Counted from the stretch's first letter, positions 47,454 through 57,379 are shown. The stretch: 64,000 bases of DNA from Sphingobium cupriresistens (GCF_004152865.1 NZ_SEOO01000001.1:1-64000), one strand, 5' to 3'. Translations and numbers: made by a program. Notes: generated by a model from the letters alone, not told the origin.

Positions 47454-49624
47454 CACATGAAGCTGTAGGGATCGACGTCCACCGCGACGCGCGTCCCCGA
47501 TTTCCACGCCAGATTGCCCAGCCATTCGCGGATCGCCGTCTGGACATCCACCGATCTCGTCGCATGGATCAGCAGCCGATGGCGATGGCGCCCGCGCAGG
47601 ACGGACAGCGGCGCAGGCGCAGGGCCATAGACGCGCATCCCCTCGATCACCGGGGCCGACTTGCCGATCAGCCGCGCGGTCTGCGCGGCGTCGTCCGCAT
47701 TTTCGCTGGAAATGATGATCGCGGCGAAGCGGCCGAACGGGGGCGCGTTGGCGCGCCGCCTGTTCTCCGTCTCGACCGCGTAGAAGCGTTCGGTATCGCC
47801 CTCGATCAGCGATTCGATCACCTCGCTGGTAGGCATCCGGGTCTGAATGAAGACCTTGCCCGGCTTCTCGCCGCGCCCGGCGCGCCCCGCGACCTGCACG
47901 ATCTGCTGGAAGGTCCGCTCCGCCGCGCGTAGGTCGCCGCCCTCCAGCCCCAGGTCCGCGTCGATCACGCCGACCAGCGTCAGATTGGGGAAATGATAGC
48001 CTTTGGTGACGAGTTGCGTGCCGACGATGATGTCGATGTCGCCGGCCTCCACCGACTTGACGAAATCGGCGACGCGGGCTGGGGAGGATAGCGTATCGGA
48101 CGTGGCGATGGCGGTGCGCGCCTGCGGCCACAGCGCCTTCACCTCGTCGGCGATCCGCTCGACGCCGGGGCCGCAGGCGACCAGGCTATCCTCCTCCTTG
48201 CAATCGGGGCAGCGGCGCGGGGCGGGGATCACATGGCCGCAATGATGACAGGCGAGGCGGTGGGTCAGCCGATGTTCGACCATCCAGGCGGTGCAATTGG
48301 GGCATTGGAAGCGATAGCCGCAATGACGGCAGAGCGTCAGCGGCGCATAGCCGCGCCGGTTCAGGAAGAGCAGGCTCTGCTCGCCCTTGGCCATCACCTC
48401 GTCGATCGCCTTGACCAGAGGCGGGGCGATCCAGCGGCCGCGTTCGGGCGGGTCGGTCAGCAGGTTGATGCCCTCGATCGCGGGCATCACCGCCCCGCCA
48501 TAGCGCGCAGGCAGCTTGATCTCCGCATAGCGGCCCAGTTCAACCTGGTGGCGCGTCTCGATCGCGGGAGTGGCGGACGCAAGGATGACCGGGAATTTCT
48601 CGATCAACCCGCGCATCACCGCCACGTCGCGGGCATGATAATGAACGCCGTCCTCCTGCTTGAAGCTGGCCTCGTGCGCCTCGTCCACGACGATGAGGCC
48701 GAGATTGGGATAGGGCAGGAACAGCGCCGATCGCGCGCCCACCACCACCTGCGCCTGTCCGCTGGCGATGGCGCGCCACGCCCGCCGCCGCTCGCTTTGG
48801 TGCAGGCCGCTATGCCAGTTGACCGGTATGGTGCCGAACCGCTTCTCGAACCGCTCCAGAAAGGGTTCGGTCAGAGCGATTTCGGGCAGCAGCACCAGCA
48901 CCTGTCGATTCGCCCTGATGGCCGCCGCGATCGCCTCGAAATAGACCTCGGTCTTGCCGGACCCGGTGACGCCGTCCAGCAGGAAAGGCGCGAAATCTTG
49001 GCGCAGCACCGCGTCCGCCATGGTCGTCGCGGCACTGGTCTGCGCTTCCGACAGCACGGGCTGCGCATGGCCGGGATCGGGCATGGGGAAGGGGGTGTCG
49101 ATGCTCACCTCCACCGGCTCGAAAATATCCTGCTTGATGAGGCCGCGGATAACCGCGTCGCTCACCCCGCCGATCATCGCCAGTTCGCGGATCAGCCCCT
49201 GCCGTTCGCCGATCCGCTCCAGCGCCTGCGCGCGCTGCTCGGTCATCCGTTCGGGCACGGCCCCAGTGGCGCGATATTCGATCACCGTCCGCGTGCCCTC
49301 CAGCGCCGCCATGGACGACAGCGCCATGCGCAGCACGGCGGCGGGGGGGCTGAGATAATAGTCCGCGGTCCATTCGATCAGCCGGCGCAGCGTTTCGGGC
49401 AGCGGCGGGGCGTCCACCACCTCCAGCAGATTGCGCAGCCGATTGTCGCCGACCGTCTCGATGTCCGGGAAGCTGTCCTCCTCCCACACCACGCCGATCA
49501 ACTGGCGCGGCCCCAGCGGCGCGATGACGATGCTGCCGGGCGTGACGGTCATGCCATGGGGCACGCGATAGTCGAGCGGCCCCAGGGCGGCGTTGAGAAT
49601 GAGGACACGGGCGCGCGAAGACAT
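47453..49624 (-). CDS. priA: Primosomal protein N' / replication restart helicase PriA (723 aa)
   Basis: N-terminal 3' DNA-binding domain, then helicase motifs LLDGVTGSGKTEVYFEAI (Walker A, about 218-232), LIVVDEAHEASFKQED (DEAH), LNRRGYAPLTLCRHCGYRFQCPNC (first zinc cysteines) with CHHCGHVIPAPRRCPDC (second set), and GTQLVTKGYHFPNLTLVGVIDADLG. PriA unwinds stalled forks and loads the primosome. The length is typical. It is cotranscribed with the DUF1289 gene by overlap. Confidence 0.97.
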   Translation of the reverse strand: MSSRARVLILNAALGPLDYRVPHGMTVTPGSIVIAPLGPRQLIGVVWEEDSFPDIETVGDNRLRNLLEVVDAPPLPETLRRLIEWTADYYLSPPAAVLRMALSSMAALEGTRTVIEYRATGAVPERMTEQRAQALERIGERQGLIRELAMIGGVSDAVIRGLIKQDIFEPVEVSIDTPFPMPDPGHAQPVLSEAQTSAATTMADAVLRQDFAPFLLDGVTGSGKTEVYFEAIAAAIRANRQVLVLLPEIALTEPFLERFEKRFGTIPVNWHSGLHQSERRRAWRAIASGQAQVVVGARSALFLPYPNLGLIVVDEAHEASFKQEDGVHYHARDVAVMRGLIEKFPVILASATPAIETRHQVELGRYAEIKLPARYGGAVMPAIEGINLLTDPPERGRWIAPPLVKAIDEVMAKGEQSLLFLNRRGYAPLTLCRHCGYRFQCPNCTAWMVEHRLTHRLACHHCGHVIPAPRRCPDCKEEDSLVACGPGVERIADEVKALWPQARTAIATSDTLSSPARVADFVKSVEAGDIDIIVGTQLVTKGYHFPNLTLVGVIDADLGLEGGDLRAAERTFQQIVQVAGRAGRGEKPGKVFIQTRMPTSEVIESLIEGDTERFYAVETENRRRANAPPFGRFAAIIISSENADDAAQTARLIGKSAPVIEGMRVYGPAPAPLSVLRGRHRHRLLIHATRSVDVQTAIREWLGNLAWKSGTRVAVDVDPYSFM

Positions 49625-49662
49625 GGGCCATCCTTAGCGCGCCGGGCGCGGCTGGCAAATCG

Positions 49663-50316
49663 TCACAGCCGCCAACTGAGTGTCAGCCAAGGAATATGGG
49701 CGACCGTATCGGGCCGTCCGTCGCGAAAATTCTGCTGGCGCATATAGAGCAGTTGCGCGTCCACCATGCCAGTGATCGGATGGCGCAGGCCGATCTGATT
49801 ACGCATCGTCGCCAGCCCGGTCTGGTCGCTCGGCCGCGCGCGGTTGAGGTGGAAGAAGATTTCGGTCGCCGCGATCACGGTCCATCGCTTCGCTCGGTCG
49901 ATCGGCGCCGCCGCCTGCACCCGCTGGCGCAACCGCCAACTGGCTTCATCCGCCGTGCTGAAGAAACGCTGCTCGATCCGGGTGCGGCTTATCCAGATGC
50001 CGCTGGTCCACGTCGCCTGTTGGAACAGGCGCATTTCCTGATCCACCTCGCTGCGCAGATAGGCGATGCCGCCGCCCAGTTGCAGCGCGGGGGTAATCCT
50101 GTGGTCGATCGCGACGCGGGCGAGAAACTGTTCGCCGCCGCTCTGGCCGTCGGATCGGATACGCTGGCTTGAATCGATGGTGACGATATTTGTGTCGCCG
50201 GCGTGCAGGATCGCCTGCTCGGTAATCCATGCCTGTGTTTCTTCGGTCGCGGCCCCCGCCGGCGATGCGCCCCATAGAGCCATCGGAATCGTCAGCAGAC
50301 GGGCGTCGCGCTTCAT
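49663..50316 (-). CDS. DUF2490 family outer-membrane-type protein (217 aa)
   Basis: Start ATG 50316 with AAAGGA upstream; a much longer frame to 51030 is antisense to the aldolase gene and is rejected. A signal peptide (LLTIPMALWGASPAGA) precedes a beta-strand-rich body, with WITEQAILHAGD, ALQLGGGIAYLRSE, RTRIEQRF, RLRQRVQ and ATEIFFHLN, ending in LTLSWRL with alternating hydrophobics, the pattern of DUF2490 proteins predicted to form small beta barrels in the outer membrane. Function unknown. Confidence 0.85.
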   Translation of the reverse strand: MKRDARLLTIPMALWGASPAGAATEETQAWITEQAILHAGDTNIVTIDSSQRIRSDGQSGGEQFLARVAIDHRITPALQLGGGIAYLRSEVDQEMRLFQQATWTSGIWISRTRIEQRFFSTADEASWRLRQRVQAAAPIDRAKRWTVIAATEIFFHLNRARPSDQTGLATMRNQIGLRHPITGMVDAQLLYMRQQNFRDGRPDTVAHIPWLTLSWRL

Positions 50317-50445
50317 ATTGGGTCCTTTGAAAAGATGCGTCGGCCTTAGTCGCGCGGGGCAGGGGATGCAATTCATGCCGTCACCATGGCGAATCCGACC
50401 GCCAGCGGTTAAAGGAGCGCGATTCGCCCTATCCCGGAGTGCCCC

Positions 50446-51099
50446 ATGAAATTCTTCGTCGACACCGCCGACACCGCCGAAATCCGCGAACTGGCCGCCA
50501 CCGGCTTGCTCGACGGCGTCACCACCAACCCCTCGCTGATCCACAAGTCGGGCCGCAAGTTCCTGGAAGTGGTCGAGGAAATCTGCGGCATCGTGGATGG
50601 CCCGGTGTCCGCCGAAGTCGTCGCGCTCGACCATGAGACGATGATGAAGGAAGCCACCGTGCTGCGGAAGATCGCCGACAATGTGTGCATCAAGGTGCCG
50701 CTGACGATCGACGGCCTCAAAACCTGCAAGGCGCTGACCGACGACGGCGCGCTGGTCAATGTCACGCTCTGCTTCTCGGCCAATCAGGCGCTGCTGGCGG
50801 CGAAGGCCGGCGCCAGCTTCATATCGCCCTTCGTCGGCCGTCATGACGATAACGGCTTCGACGGCATGGCGTTGATCCAGGATATCCGCCTGATCTACGA
50901 CAATTACGGCTTCGACACCGAAATCCTGGTCGCCAGCGTCCGCCACCCGATCCATGTGCTGGAAAGCGCCCGTATCGGCGCCGACGTGATGACCGCGCCG
51001 CCCGCCGTCATCAAGCTGCTGTCCAAGCATGTGCTGACCGACAAGGGCCTCGAAGGCTTCGCCGCCGACTGGGCCAAGACCGGCCAGACGATCCTGTGA
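50446..51099 (+). CDS. fsa: Transaldolase/fructose-6-phosphate aldolase family protein (217 aa)
   Basis: Small TalC/FSA-type class I aldolase: [31 protein letters not shown], the Schiff-base Lys in VCIKVPLT (about 86), [28 protein letters not shown] and ILVASVRHP are all family strings. It either cleaves fructose-6-phosphate to dihydroxyacetone and glyceraldehyde-3-phosphate or acts as a transaldolase in the pentose phosphate pathway; sequence alone does not decide. The GAGTGCCCC context before ATG 50446 is weak. It is divergent from the DUF2490 gene. Confidence 0.94.
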   Translation: MKFFVDTADTAEIRELAATGLLDGVTTNPSLIHKSGRKFLEVVEEICGIVDGPVSAEVVALDHETMMKEATVLRKIADNVCIKVPLTIDGLKTCKALTDDGALVNVTLCFSANQALLAAKAGASFISPFVGRHDDNGFDGMALIQDIRLIYDNYGFDTEILVASVRHPIHVLESARIGADVMTAPPAVIKLLSKHVLTDKGLEGFAADWAKTGQTIL

Positions 51100-51168
51100 C
51101 TTTTCCGGGCCGGGCGCAGGAACCTGCGCTCGACCCGTTTATTCTCCTTGAATAAAAGGAGAAAAGCG

Positions 51169-51492
51169 ATGTTCGTCGCGGTCTATTGGTGGCGGGTCCA
51201 TCCCGGCAAGGAGGATCAGTTTCGCGCCGCCTGGAGGCGCGGGACCGACCTGATCCGGGAAAAATATGGCAGCTATGGCTCGCGTCTGCATCGGGACGCC
51301 GATGGTCGGTTCGTTGGCTATGCCGAATGGCCCGACGAGGCGACGTGGCGGGAGGCGTTCGAACAGAAAATGGTTTATGATGATGCCGCGACGCGCGCTG
51401 CCTTCGTCGATGCGATTGCGCAGGTGCCTCCCGATGCCGATCCCATCTTCACCATGACGGTGCTCGATGACCTGCTGGAGCGTTCGCAATGA
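51169..51492 (+). CDS. ABM-like (antibiotic biosynthesis monooxygenase fold) protein (107 aa)
   Basis: ATG 51169 follows AAAGGAGAAAAGCG, a strong site. The protein has the ferredoxin-like ABM fold pattern: a first strand FVAVYWWRVHPGKEDQFRAAW, a helix with an acidic/Arg face, a second strand YGSRLHRDADGRFVGYAEWPDEATWREAFE and a C-terminal TMTVLDDLLERS. Such domains act as small oxygenases or as heme/metabolite-handling proteins; catalytic residues cannot be assigned. It lies 69 bases after the aldolase stop. Confidence 0.8.
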   Translation: MFVAVYWWRVHPGKEDQFRAAWRRGTDLIREKYGSYGSRLHRDADGRFVGYAEWPDEATWREAFEQKMVYDDAATRAAFVDAIAQVPPDADPIFTMTVLDDLLERSQ

Positions 51493-51537
51493 GGATGGGC
51501 GCTATGAAGACGGGCGCAAGCAAGAAGGAGAGGCGCG

Positions 51538-51630
51538 ATGAGAGACCCTGACAAGCCGGATTTCGGATTTCTCGGCTTCGCTTTCATTCTGACGCTGTTG
51601 GGTCTGGCGATGCTGATCTTGAACTTCTAA
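51538..51630 (+). CDS. 30-residue single-helix membrane peptide
   Basis: ATG 51538 is preceded by AAGAAGGAGAGGCGCG, an excellent ribosome-binding site, and the frame reads MRDPDKPDFGFLGFAFILTLLGLAMLILNF to a stop at 51628. After ten polar residues the rest is one hydrophobic helix, so it is a small inner-membrane peptide. It lies 46 bases after the ABM gene and 14 before tRNA-Arg. Too short for standard gene calls; function unknown. Confidence 0.6.
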   Translation: MRDPDKPDFGFLGFAFILTLLGLAMLILNF

Positions 51631-51643
51631 CAGCGCTCGTCGT

Positions 51644-51720
51644 TGGTGACCCCGGCTGGATTCGAACCAGCGACCATTCGCTTAGAAGGCGAATGCTCTA
51701 TCCAACTGAGCTACGGGGCC
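51644..51720 (-). tRNA. tRNA-Arg (anticodon TCT)
   Basis: On the minus strand: acceptor GGCCCCG pairing with CGGGGTC (one G-T), D-arm AGCTCAGTTGGATAGAGC, anticodon stem-loop CGCCTTCTAAGCG with anticodon TCT, T-arm GCTGGTTCGAATCCAGC, discriminator A and encoded CCA. It reads AGA codons (TCT). Confidence 0.96.
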
Positions 51721-51777
51721 GCGCGCGTGTCGCGATAGCGGGCGTTGCGCCAGCTTGCAATCACCTGACCACGCGAT

Positions 51778-52509
51778 ATGCAGGTGCGCATGAGCGACGG
51801 GGCGGTTCACAAGGTCGATGCAGGGGCGCTAGGTGCGCGGCCGCTGCGCTATTACGACTTCTTCATGGCGGCCTTCGTCGCGATCCTGCTCCTCTCAAAC
51901 CTGATCGGCGCGGCCAAGCTGTCGACGCTGGGCGGCTTCACCTTTGGCGCCGGCATCCTATTCTTCCCCCTGGGCTATGTCATCGGCGATGTCCTGACGG
52001 AAGTCTATGGCTATGCTCGTGCCCGCCGCTGCGTGTGGGCGGGGTTCGGCGCGATGCTGTTCATGGCGCTGATGAGCTGGGTGGTGGTCGCGCTGCCGCC
52101 TGCGGACGGCTGGCCCGACCAGAAAGCTTATGAGGCGGTGTTCGGTAGCACTTGGCGCATCGTCTTCGCCTCGCTCATCGCCTTCTGGGCGGGCGAACTG
52201 GCCAACAGCTTCGTCCTCGCCCGCATGAAAATACTGACGCAGGGGCGGCATTTGTGGATGCGCACGATCGGCTCCACCGTCATCGGCCAAGGCGCGGACA
52301 GCCTGCTCTTCTACCCGCTCGCCTTCTGGGGCGACTGGAGCAATGCCCAGGTGCTGACGGTGATGGTCACCAACTGGGCGATGAAGGTCGGCTGGGAAGC
52401 GTTGCTGACGCCGGTCACCTATCTGGCGGTCAACGGCCTCAAGCGCCGCGAAGGGCTGGACGTCTATGACAGCGGCACCGACTTCACGCCGTTCCGCACC
52501 CGTCTCTGA
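51778..52509 (+). CDS. Queuosine precursor transporter (YhhQ/QPTR family) (243 aa)
   Basis: Six-helix membrane protein with the QPTR strings YYDFFMAAFVAILLLSNLIGAAKL, ILFFPLGYVIGDVLTEVYGYARARRCVWAGF, FASLIAFWAGELANSFVLARMKILTQGRHLWMRTIGSTVIGQGADSLLFYPLAFWG, and NWAMKVGWEALLTP. Family members import preQ0/preQ1 for queuosine tRNA modification. Start ATG 51778 or 51790. It is not next to other queuosine genes. Confidence 0.92.
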   Translation: MQVRMSDGAVHKVDAGALGARPLRYYDFFMAAFVAILLLSNLIGAAKLSTLGGFTFGAGILFFPLGYVIGDVLTEVYGYARARRCVWAGFGAMLFMALMSWVVVALPPADGWPDQKAYEAVFGSTWRIVFASLIAFWAGELANSFVLARMKILTQGRHLWMRTIGSTVIGQGADSLLFYPLAFWGDWSNAQVLTVMVTNWAMKVGWEALLTPVTYLAVNGLKRREGLDVYDSGTDFTPFRTRL

Positions 52510-52571
52510 CAATTTTATGACCGCGCGGTGGCGTAACCACCTGTTTACCATTTTCCGTGCAAGAGCGGACG

Positions 52572-53534
52572 ATGAGCAGGCAGTCGCACCGGCAGTTCAC
52601 CGGACCATTTTCAGCCAAATCTTCCCCCGCACCGGCTCAGCGCATCGCGCGGGACGGAGCGATCGCCGCAGCCCTCGCGCTGGCGCAGCGTCGTTTCGAG
52701 GCGACCTTCCTCCATGCGCCGGTCGGCATCGCCCATGTCGGGCTGGACGGTCGCTTCCTGCTGGTCAATCCGCGCTTTTGCGAGATCAGCGGCCATGACG
52801 CGGAAACGCTCATTCGCACCGGATTCCAGCAGATCACCCATCCAGACGATCTGAACGCCGACGAAGCGCTGCTGGCGCGGCTCAATGCGGGCGAATTGCC
52901 GCGTTACGCGATGGAAAAACGCTATATCCGCGCCGACGGAACGATCATCTGGATCAACCTGACCGTCGCGATGGTGCGTGACGATGCCGACCAGCCCGAA
53001 CTTTACGTGGCGGTGATCGAGGATATGTCGGACCTGCGCCAGGCCAGTTTCGAAGCGGTGCATGATCCGCTGACCGGCCTGCTCAACCGCCGCGGCTTCG
53101 CCTGTCGGGCCAAGGATGTGCTGGCCCATGCGGCCCATGCACGGCTTGGCGCCAGCCTGCTGTTCCTTGATCTCGATGGCTTCAAGCAGTTGAATGACGG
53201 GCAGGGCCATGCCGCGGGCGATGCCTGCCTGGTCGATATCGCCCAATTGCTCAAGGCGCAGGCCGATGCGGGCGATGTCGTCGCGCGCATCGGCGGCGAC
53301 GAATTTCTGGTCCTTTTGGCCGACCGGGATGCACAGGCGGTCCGGGCTTTTGGCGAAGATGCGCGCCTGGCGCTCGCCGCCTATGGCATGGGCATCAGCG
53401 GCAGCTTCGGCCTGGTCACTGCCGACACGCCCGATCCGGCCGATCTCGACCGGCTGATCGCCTGCGCCGACGATGCGATGCGCGCCGCCAAGCGCGCCGG
53501 CAAGAATCAGGTTTGCGCCGCCGCCTTCATCTGA
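52572..53534 (+). CDS. PAS-GGDEF diguanylate cyclase (320 aa)
   Basis: Residues about 35-160 form a PAS domain ([28 protein letters not shown] and the PAC end [12 protein letters not shown]). From about 165 comes a GGDEF domain: [35 protein letters not shown], and the catalytic [11 protein letters not shown], so it should make cyclic-di-GMP. No RxxD product-inhibition site stands five residues before GGDEF. It has no membrane helix, so the PAS sensor is cytoplasmic. ATG 52572 is chosen; GTG 52557 is possible. A weak CtrA-like sequence (GTAA-N7-TTTAC at 52533) lies just upstream. Confidence 0.93.
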   Translation: MSRQSHRQFTGPFSAKSSPAPAQRIARDGAIAAALALAQRRFEATFLHAPVGIAHVGLDGRFLLVNPRFCEISGHDAETLIRTGFQQITHPDDLNADEALLARLNAGELPRYAMEKRYIRADGTIIWINLTVAMVRDDADQPELYVAVIEDMSDLRQASFEAVHDPLTGLLNRRGFACRAKDVLAHAAHARLGASLLFLDLDGFKQLNDGQGHAAGDACLVDIAQLLKAQADAGDVVARIGGDEFLVLLADRDAQAVRAFGEDARLALAAYGMGISGSFGLVTADTPDPADLDRLIACADDAMRAAKRAGKNQVCAAAFI

Positions 53535-54282
53535 CGGCGGCGCCGGGGTAGACCGCCTGCACGAAATACAGCCCGTCCGGCGGCGCGTTGAGGCCGAGCG
53601 CCGCGCGATCCCTGGCCTCCAGCGCGGCGCGTAGATCGTCCGCACGCCATCGACCCATGCCGACCATCGCCAGACACCCCACCATCGATCGAACCTGATG
53701 ATGCAGGAAGGAGCGCGCCGCCGCGTGGATCGCGATGCGGTCGCCGTCACGCTCGACATCCAGCCGGTCGAGCGACTTGACCGGGCTTTGCGCCTGGCAA
53801 TGGGCCGACCGGAAGGTGGTGAAGTCGTGCCGCCCGACCAGCAGCTGCGCCGCATCCTGCATCGCTGGGACATCAAGCGGCTGGATCACCCGCCACGCCA
53901 GCCCCCGCTCGAAGGTCAGCGGTGCGCGGCGATTGGCGATGCGATAGATATAGGATCGCCCGATACAGGAAAAACGGGCATGCCAGTCGTCCGCGACCGG
54001 CTCACACGCCAGGATGGAGACGGGGGCGGGTCGCATCCGGGCGTTGATCGCTTCCATCAGGCGGAAGGGCGCGATGGCCTTGTCGATCTCCGCATGGGCG
54101 CGCATGGCCAGGCCGTGGACGCCAGCATCGGTGCGCCCGGCGGCATGGACCACGGCGCGCTCGCGGGTCACGGCGAAGATCGCATCCTCGATCGTCTGCT
54201 GCACGCTGGGGCCATGGGCCTGACGCTGCCAGCCCATGAAGGGGCGGCCGTCAAATTCGACGGTGAAGGCGAAACGGGTCAT
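53527..54282 (-). CDS. truA: tRNA pseudouridine synthase A (251 aa)
   Basis: Makes pseudouridine at positions 38-40 of tRNA anticodon arms. Family strings: [30 protein letters not shown], the catalytic Asp in [36 protein letters not shown] and [11 protein letters not shown]. The length is normal. It is transcribed leftward after fmt with an 18-base gap, and its end overlaps the GGDEF gene by eight bases. Confidence 0.97.
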   Translation of the reverse strand: MTRFAFTVEFDGRPFMGWQRQAHGPSVQQTIEDAIFAVTRERAVVHAAGRTDAGVHGLAMRAHAEIDKAIAPFRLMEAINARMRPAPVSILACEPVADDWHARFSCIGRSYIYRIANRRAPLTFERGLAWRVIQPLDVPAMQDAAQLLVGRHDFTTFRSAHCQAQSPVKSLDRLDVERDGDRIAIHAAARSFLHHQVRSMVGCLAMVGMGRWRADDLRAALEARDRAALGLNAPPDGLYFVQAVYPGAAVR

Positions 54283-54300
54283 ATCCGGGCTGCGTCCCGC

Positions 54301-55209
54301 CTATCCATCCACCCGGCTCCCGGCCGGCATCTCATAACCGCGCAGCAATTCGCCAGGCGACATCGCCGCCTTGCCAGCGCGCTGGATCAGCGTCGGGCGG
54401 ATCGCGTCATGGCCGCAACCGATCAGCAGGCTATCGTCCAGCAGTTCGCCTGCCGGTCCGCCATGATGTTCGACATGGGCGGCCAGGATGCGAAAGCGTT
54501 CGCCGCGATATTCGAAGAAGGCGCCGGGGAAGGGATTGAAGGCGCGCACCTGCCGTTCGACCTGATGCGCCGAATGGCCGAAATCGATCCGCGCCTCCGC
54601 CTTGTCGATCTTCGACGCATAGATGACCCCGTCTTCCGGTTGAGCGAGGGGGGGGTGCTGCGCGATATCGTCCAGCACCTCGACCATCAGCGCCGCACCT
54701 GCCTGCGCTAGTTCGGTGGTCAGTTGGCCTGCGGTCTTGTCCTCGATCGGCGTGACATGCTTGGCGCGCATCGGCCCGGTGTCCAGGCCCGCCTTCATGT
54801 CCATGATCGTGACGCCGGTGACATTGTCGCCCGACAGGATCGCCCGCTGGATCGGCGCCGCGCCGCGCCAGCGCGGCAGCAGTGAGGCGTGGATGTTCAT
54901 GCAGCCATGGCGCGGCGCATCCAGCACGGCGCGCGGCAGGATCAGGCCATAGGCCGCGACCACCGCTACATCGGCGTCTAGCGCAGCGAAGGCGGCCTGC
55001 ACGTCGCCGTCCTTCAGCGAAACCGGCGTGCGCACCTCTATCCCCATGTCCCCGGCGCGGGCGTGGACGGGTGAGGGGCGCAGCGCCTTGCCACGGCCGG
55101 CGGGGCGGGGCGGCTGGCTATAGACCGCGACGATGTCATGACCCGCTTTCGCCAGCGCGTCGAGCGCCGGAACGGCGAAATCGGGGGTGCCCATATAGAT
55201 GATACGCAT
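54301..55209 (-). CDS. fmt: Methionyl-tRNA formyltransferase (302 aa)
   Basis: Formylates initiator Met-tRNA using 10-formyl-THF. It starts at ATG 55209 with [19 protein letters not shown]; a longer frame to 55251 adds an unrelated Arg/Pro stretch. It contains the formyltransferase motif [27 protein letters not shown], then [17 protein letters not shown], and the C-terminal OB-like domain ([18 protein letters not shown]). It forms a unit with truA downstream, and peptide deformylase is encoded just across on the other strand. Confidence 0.97.
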   Translation of the reverse strand: MRIIYMGTPDFAVPALDALAKAGHDIVAVYSQPPRPAGRGKALRPSPVHARAGDMGIEVRTPVSLKDGDVQAAFAALDADVAVVAAYGLILPRAVLDAPRHGCMNIHASLLPRWRGAAPIQRAILSGDNVTGVTIMDMKAGLDTGPMRAKHVTPIEDKTAGQLTTELAQAGAALMVEVLDDIAQHPPLAQPEDGVIYASKIDKAEARIDFGHSAHQVERQVRAFNPFPGAFFEYRGERFRILAAHVEHHGGPAGELLDDSLLIGCGHDAIRPTLIQRAGKAAMSPGELLRGYEMPAGSRVDG

Positions 55210-55333
55210 AGTCTGTGTCCAGTTTCCGCATGGATAGGGCCGGCGCCGCATCCGAAATGCGCGTTAAGGCGCATTTCCAAAGAAGCTGCTCAAACCCCTT
55301 GTCTCTCCCGGTTGCAACCCTTTATCTCACGAT

Positions 55334-55930
55334 ATGGCTTCACCTGAAATCGAGACGCTGACCCAGGCGCTGTCCCGCCTGCCCGGCCTTGGCCCCCGTT
55401 CGGCCCGGCGCGCGGTGCTGCACCTGCTGAAAAAGCGCGAGGGCGCGATGGAGCCGCTGCTGCGCGCGCTGGAGGCGGTGAACGACCGGCTCGTCACCTG
55501 CCATGTCTGCGGCAATGTCGATACGATCGATCCCTGCGGCATCTGCGCCGATCCGCGCCGCGACGCCCGCGCCCTGTGCGTGGTGGAGGATGTCTCGGAT
55601 TTGTGGGCGCTCGACAAATCGCGCCTCTTCCCCGGCCGTTTCCATGTGCTGGGCGGGCGGTTGTCAGCACTGGAAGGGATAAGGCCCGAAGACCTGACTA
55701 TCGACGCGCTGGTCGCGCGGCTGGAGCCGGGCGGCGTGGACGAAGTCGTGCTGGCGATGAACGCCACGCTGGAGGGGCAGACGACCGCTCATTATCTGGC
55801 CGAACGGCTGGAGCGGTTTCCTATCCGCCTGACCCAACTCGCCCATGGCGTGCCGGTCGGCGGCGAACTGGATTATCTGGACGAAGGCACGCTGGCGCAG
55901 GCGCTGCGCGCGCGCAGGCCGGTGGGTTAG
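55334..55930 (+). CDS. recR: Recombination protein RecR (198 aa)
   Basis: RecFOR pathway factor that loads RecA at gaps. HhH region [22 protein letters not shown], then a zinc finger [16 protein letters not shown] and the Toprim domain with [15 protein letters not shown] and the C-terminal [23 protein letters not shown] and [23 protein letters not shown]. Start ATG 55334. It is followed 59 bases later by def on the same strand. Confidence 0.97.
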   Translation: MASPEIETLTQALSRLPGLGPRSARRAVLHLLKKREGAMEPLLRALEAVNDRLVTCHVCGNVDTIDPCGICADPRRDARALCVVEDVSDLWALDKSRLFPGRFHVLGGRLSALEGIRPEDLTIDALVARLEPGGVDEVVLAMNATLEGQTTAHYLAERLERFPIRLTQLAHGVPVGGELDYLDEGTLAQALRARRPVG

Positions 55931-55989
55931 CGGCTCTGAGTGCGGTGCGATGGCTTGAAATATCGGGCCGTTCCGTCTATGTTCGACAC

Positions 55990-56520
55990 ATGGCAATCCT
56001 ACCGATCCTTGAAGCGCCCGATCCGCGCCTGCGCACCATCTCTACCCCTGTCGATACCATTGACGACGACCTGCAAAGGTTGATCGATGACATGTTCGAG
56101 ACGATGTATGACGCGCCGGGCATCGGTCTGGCCGCGATTCAGGTCGGCGTGCCCAAGCGGGTGCTGGTGATCGACCTGCAGGAACCAGAATCGGACGCAG
56201 AAGACGCCAAGCCGGTCAGGAAGCCGATGGTCTTCATCAATCCGCAGATTCTCAAGGGTTCGGAAGAACTGTCGATTTATCAGGAAGGCTGCCTGTCGGT
56301 TCCCGACCAATATGCCGAGGTGGAACGGCCCGCCGTCGTCCGCACCAGTTGGATGGACCGCGACGGCCGTATCCATGAGGAACAGCTTGAAGGCCTGCTC
56401 GCCACATGCCTCCAGCACGAGATGGATCATCTGGAAGGCGTGCTGTTCATCGACCATCTGTCACGCCTGAAACGCGACATGCTGCTCAAGAAACTGAACA
56501 AGGCGCGCCGCGCGGCGTAA
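55990..56520 (+). CDS. def: Peptide deformylase (176 aa)
   Basis: Removes formyl from nascent Met. Motif 1 [10 protein letters not shown], motif 2 [13 protein letters not shown] and motif 3 [16 protein letters not shown] provide the Fe/Zn ligands (one Cys and two His). The protein starts [18 protein letters not shown] at ATG 55990; the same frame is open upstream through recR but unrelated there. Its proximity to fmt pairs the two steps of formyl-Met handling. Confidence 0.97.
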   Translation: MAILPILEAPDPRLRTISTPVDTIDDDLQRLIDDMFETMYDAPGIGLAAIQVGVPKRVLVIDLQEPESDAEDAKPVRKPMVFINPQILKGSEELSIYQEGCLSVPDQYAEVERPAVVRTSWMDRDGRIHEEQLEGLLATCLQHEMDHLEGVLFIDHLSRLKRDMLLKKLNKARRAA

Positions 56521-56613
56521 ATCTTTTGACATCGCGATATCGAACCGAATGTCGCTGCGCATATTATTGCTGTATCCAAGGACGTTCTGACTTGGTCAGG
56601 GCCGGAGAAAACT

Positions 56614-57315
56614 ATGCGTGCTTGGTTCGAACGCCGCTATCTCGATGTGCTGGGCAGCATCTATATCTACAATGAGCATCGCGGATATACGGCCATCGAC
56701 CGGGTGATCGAATCGGTCGTGAAGCGCTCGCCTGACGATGTGGTCCTCATCGCGCGGCTCCAGGCGCATCGGGCGGACGAGCGCAAACATTATCTCATGT
56801 TCCGCCGCTGGTTCGAACGGCGGGGCATCATGCCCTTCGCTGTGGGGCGGACCTTCGGCCATATCGACCGTTTCGTCGAAATCATGTTCGGCACGCCGAT
56901 AGCCCGGCTCAAGACGCAGGACGTCGTCGAAAGCGACAGGCTGTTCGCGCGCCTGTGCCGGGTCATCGCGCTGACCGAAAGGCGGGGATATGTGCAGGTG
57001 GAAACCCTGCTCACCAACCGGATCATCCTGTCGGACCCGATTCTGACGCGCATCTTCAGCATCATTCGCAAGGACGAACCCAGCCATTGGGCGCCCTATG
57101 AAGATTGGCTCGATGCCTACGCGCAACGCGGGCCAATATGGTGGGAGCGTATCGTCGACCATGTCGTGCATGCCGAACTTCTATTCTTGAAGCTGCCCTT
57201 TTTGTTTCTCAATCCATGGGCCAGACCCCGTGGCCGCTGGCCAGACGAGGCAGACCGGAACGCCATGTCGGGCGATGGCTTGCACAATGCGCCAGTCCCA
57301 GGCGGTCCTGCATAA
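56614..57315 (+). CDS. Ferritin-like di-iron protein of unknown role (233 aa)
   Basis: A four-helix bundle is suggested, with carboxylate and His residues placed as in ferritin-like di-iron sites: E21 (YNEHRG), E56 and H59 (ADERKHY), E122 or E130 (TERRGYVQVE), and E155 and H158 (KDEPSHWAPY), giving two ExxH pairs. Helix 1 starts VLGSIYIYNEHRGYTAIDRVI. The N-terminus MRAWFERRYLDVLG shows no signal. The C-terminal 45 residues (FLKLPFLFLNPWARPRGRWPDE) form a Pro-containing hydrophobic tail. It sits between def and the phoB terminator and has no obvious operon partner. Catalysis is unknown; it could be an oxidase or an iron-handling protein. Confidence 0.75.
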   Translation: MRAWFERRYLDVLGSIYIYNEHRGYTAIDRVIESVVKRSPDDVVLIARLQAHRADERKHYLMFRRWFERRGIMPFAVGRTFGHIDRFVEIMFGTPIARLKTQDVVESDRLFARLCRVIALTERRGYVQVETLLTNRIILSDPILTRIFSIIRKDEPSHWAPYEDWLDAYAQRGPIWWERIVDHVVHAELLFLKLPFLFLNPWARPRGRWPDEADRNAMSGDGLHNAPVPGGPA

Positions 57316-57346
57316 ACGTCCGTGCCGGATGACGATCGCAACTGAC

Positions 57347-57379
57347 AAAAACCGCTCCAAATATCGTTGGAGAGGTTTT
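57347..57379. terminator. Hairpin between the convergent ferritin-like and phoB genes
   Basis: AAAACC-GCTCCAA and TTGGAG-AGGTTTT form a stem with one mismatch around ATATCG, with A and T runs at both ends. It lies between two converging genes and could terminate both. Confidence 0.65.

Noticed and set aside
50317-51030. Upstream extension of the DUF2490 frame
   Set aside because: The extension is antisense to the fructose-6-phosphate aldolase gene, while the signal peptide and an AAAGGA site mark the start at 50316.
52533-52548. CtrA-like sequence GTAA-N7-TTTAC before the PAS-GGDEF gene
   Set aside because: Two mismatches from the consensus and a position very close to the start codon make it too weak to list as a site.
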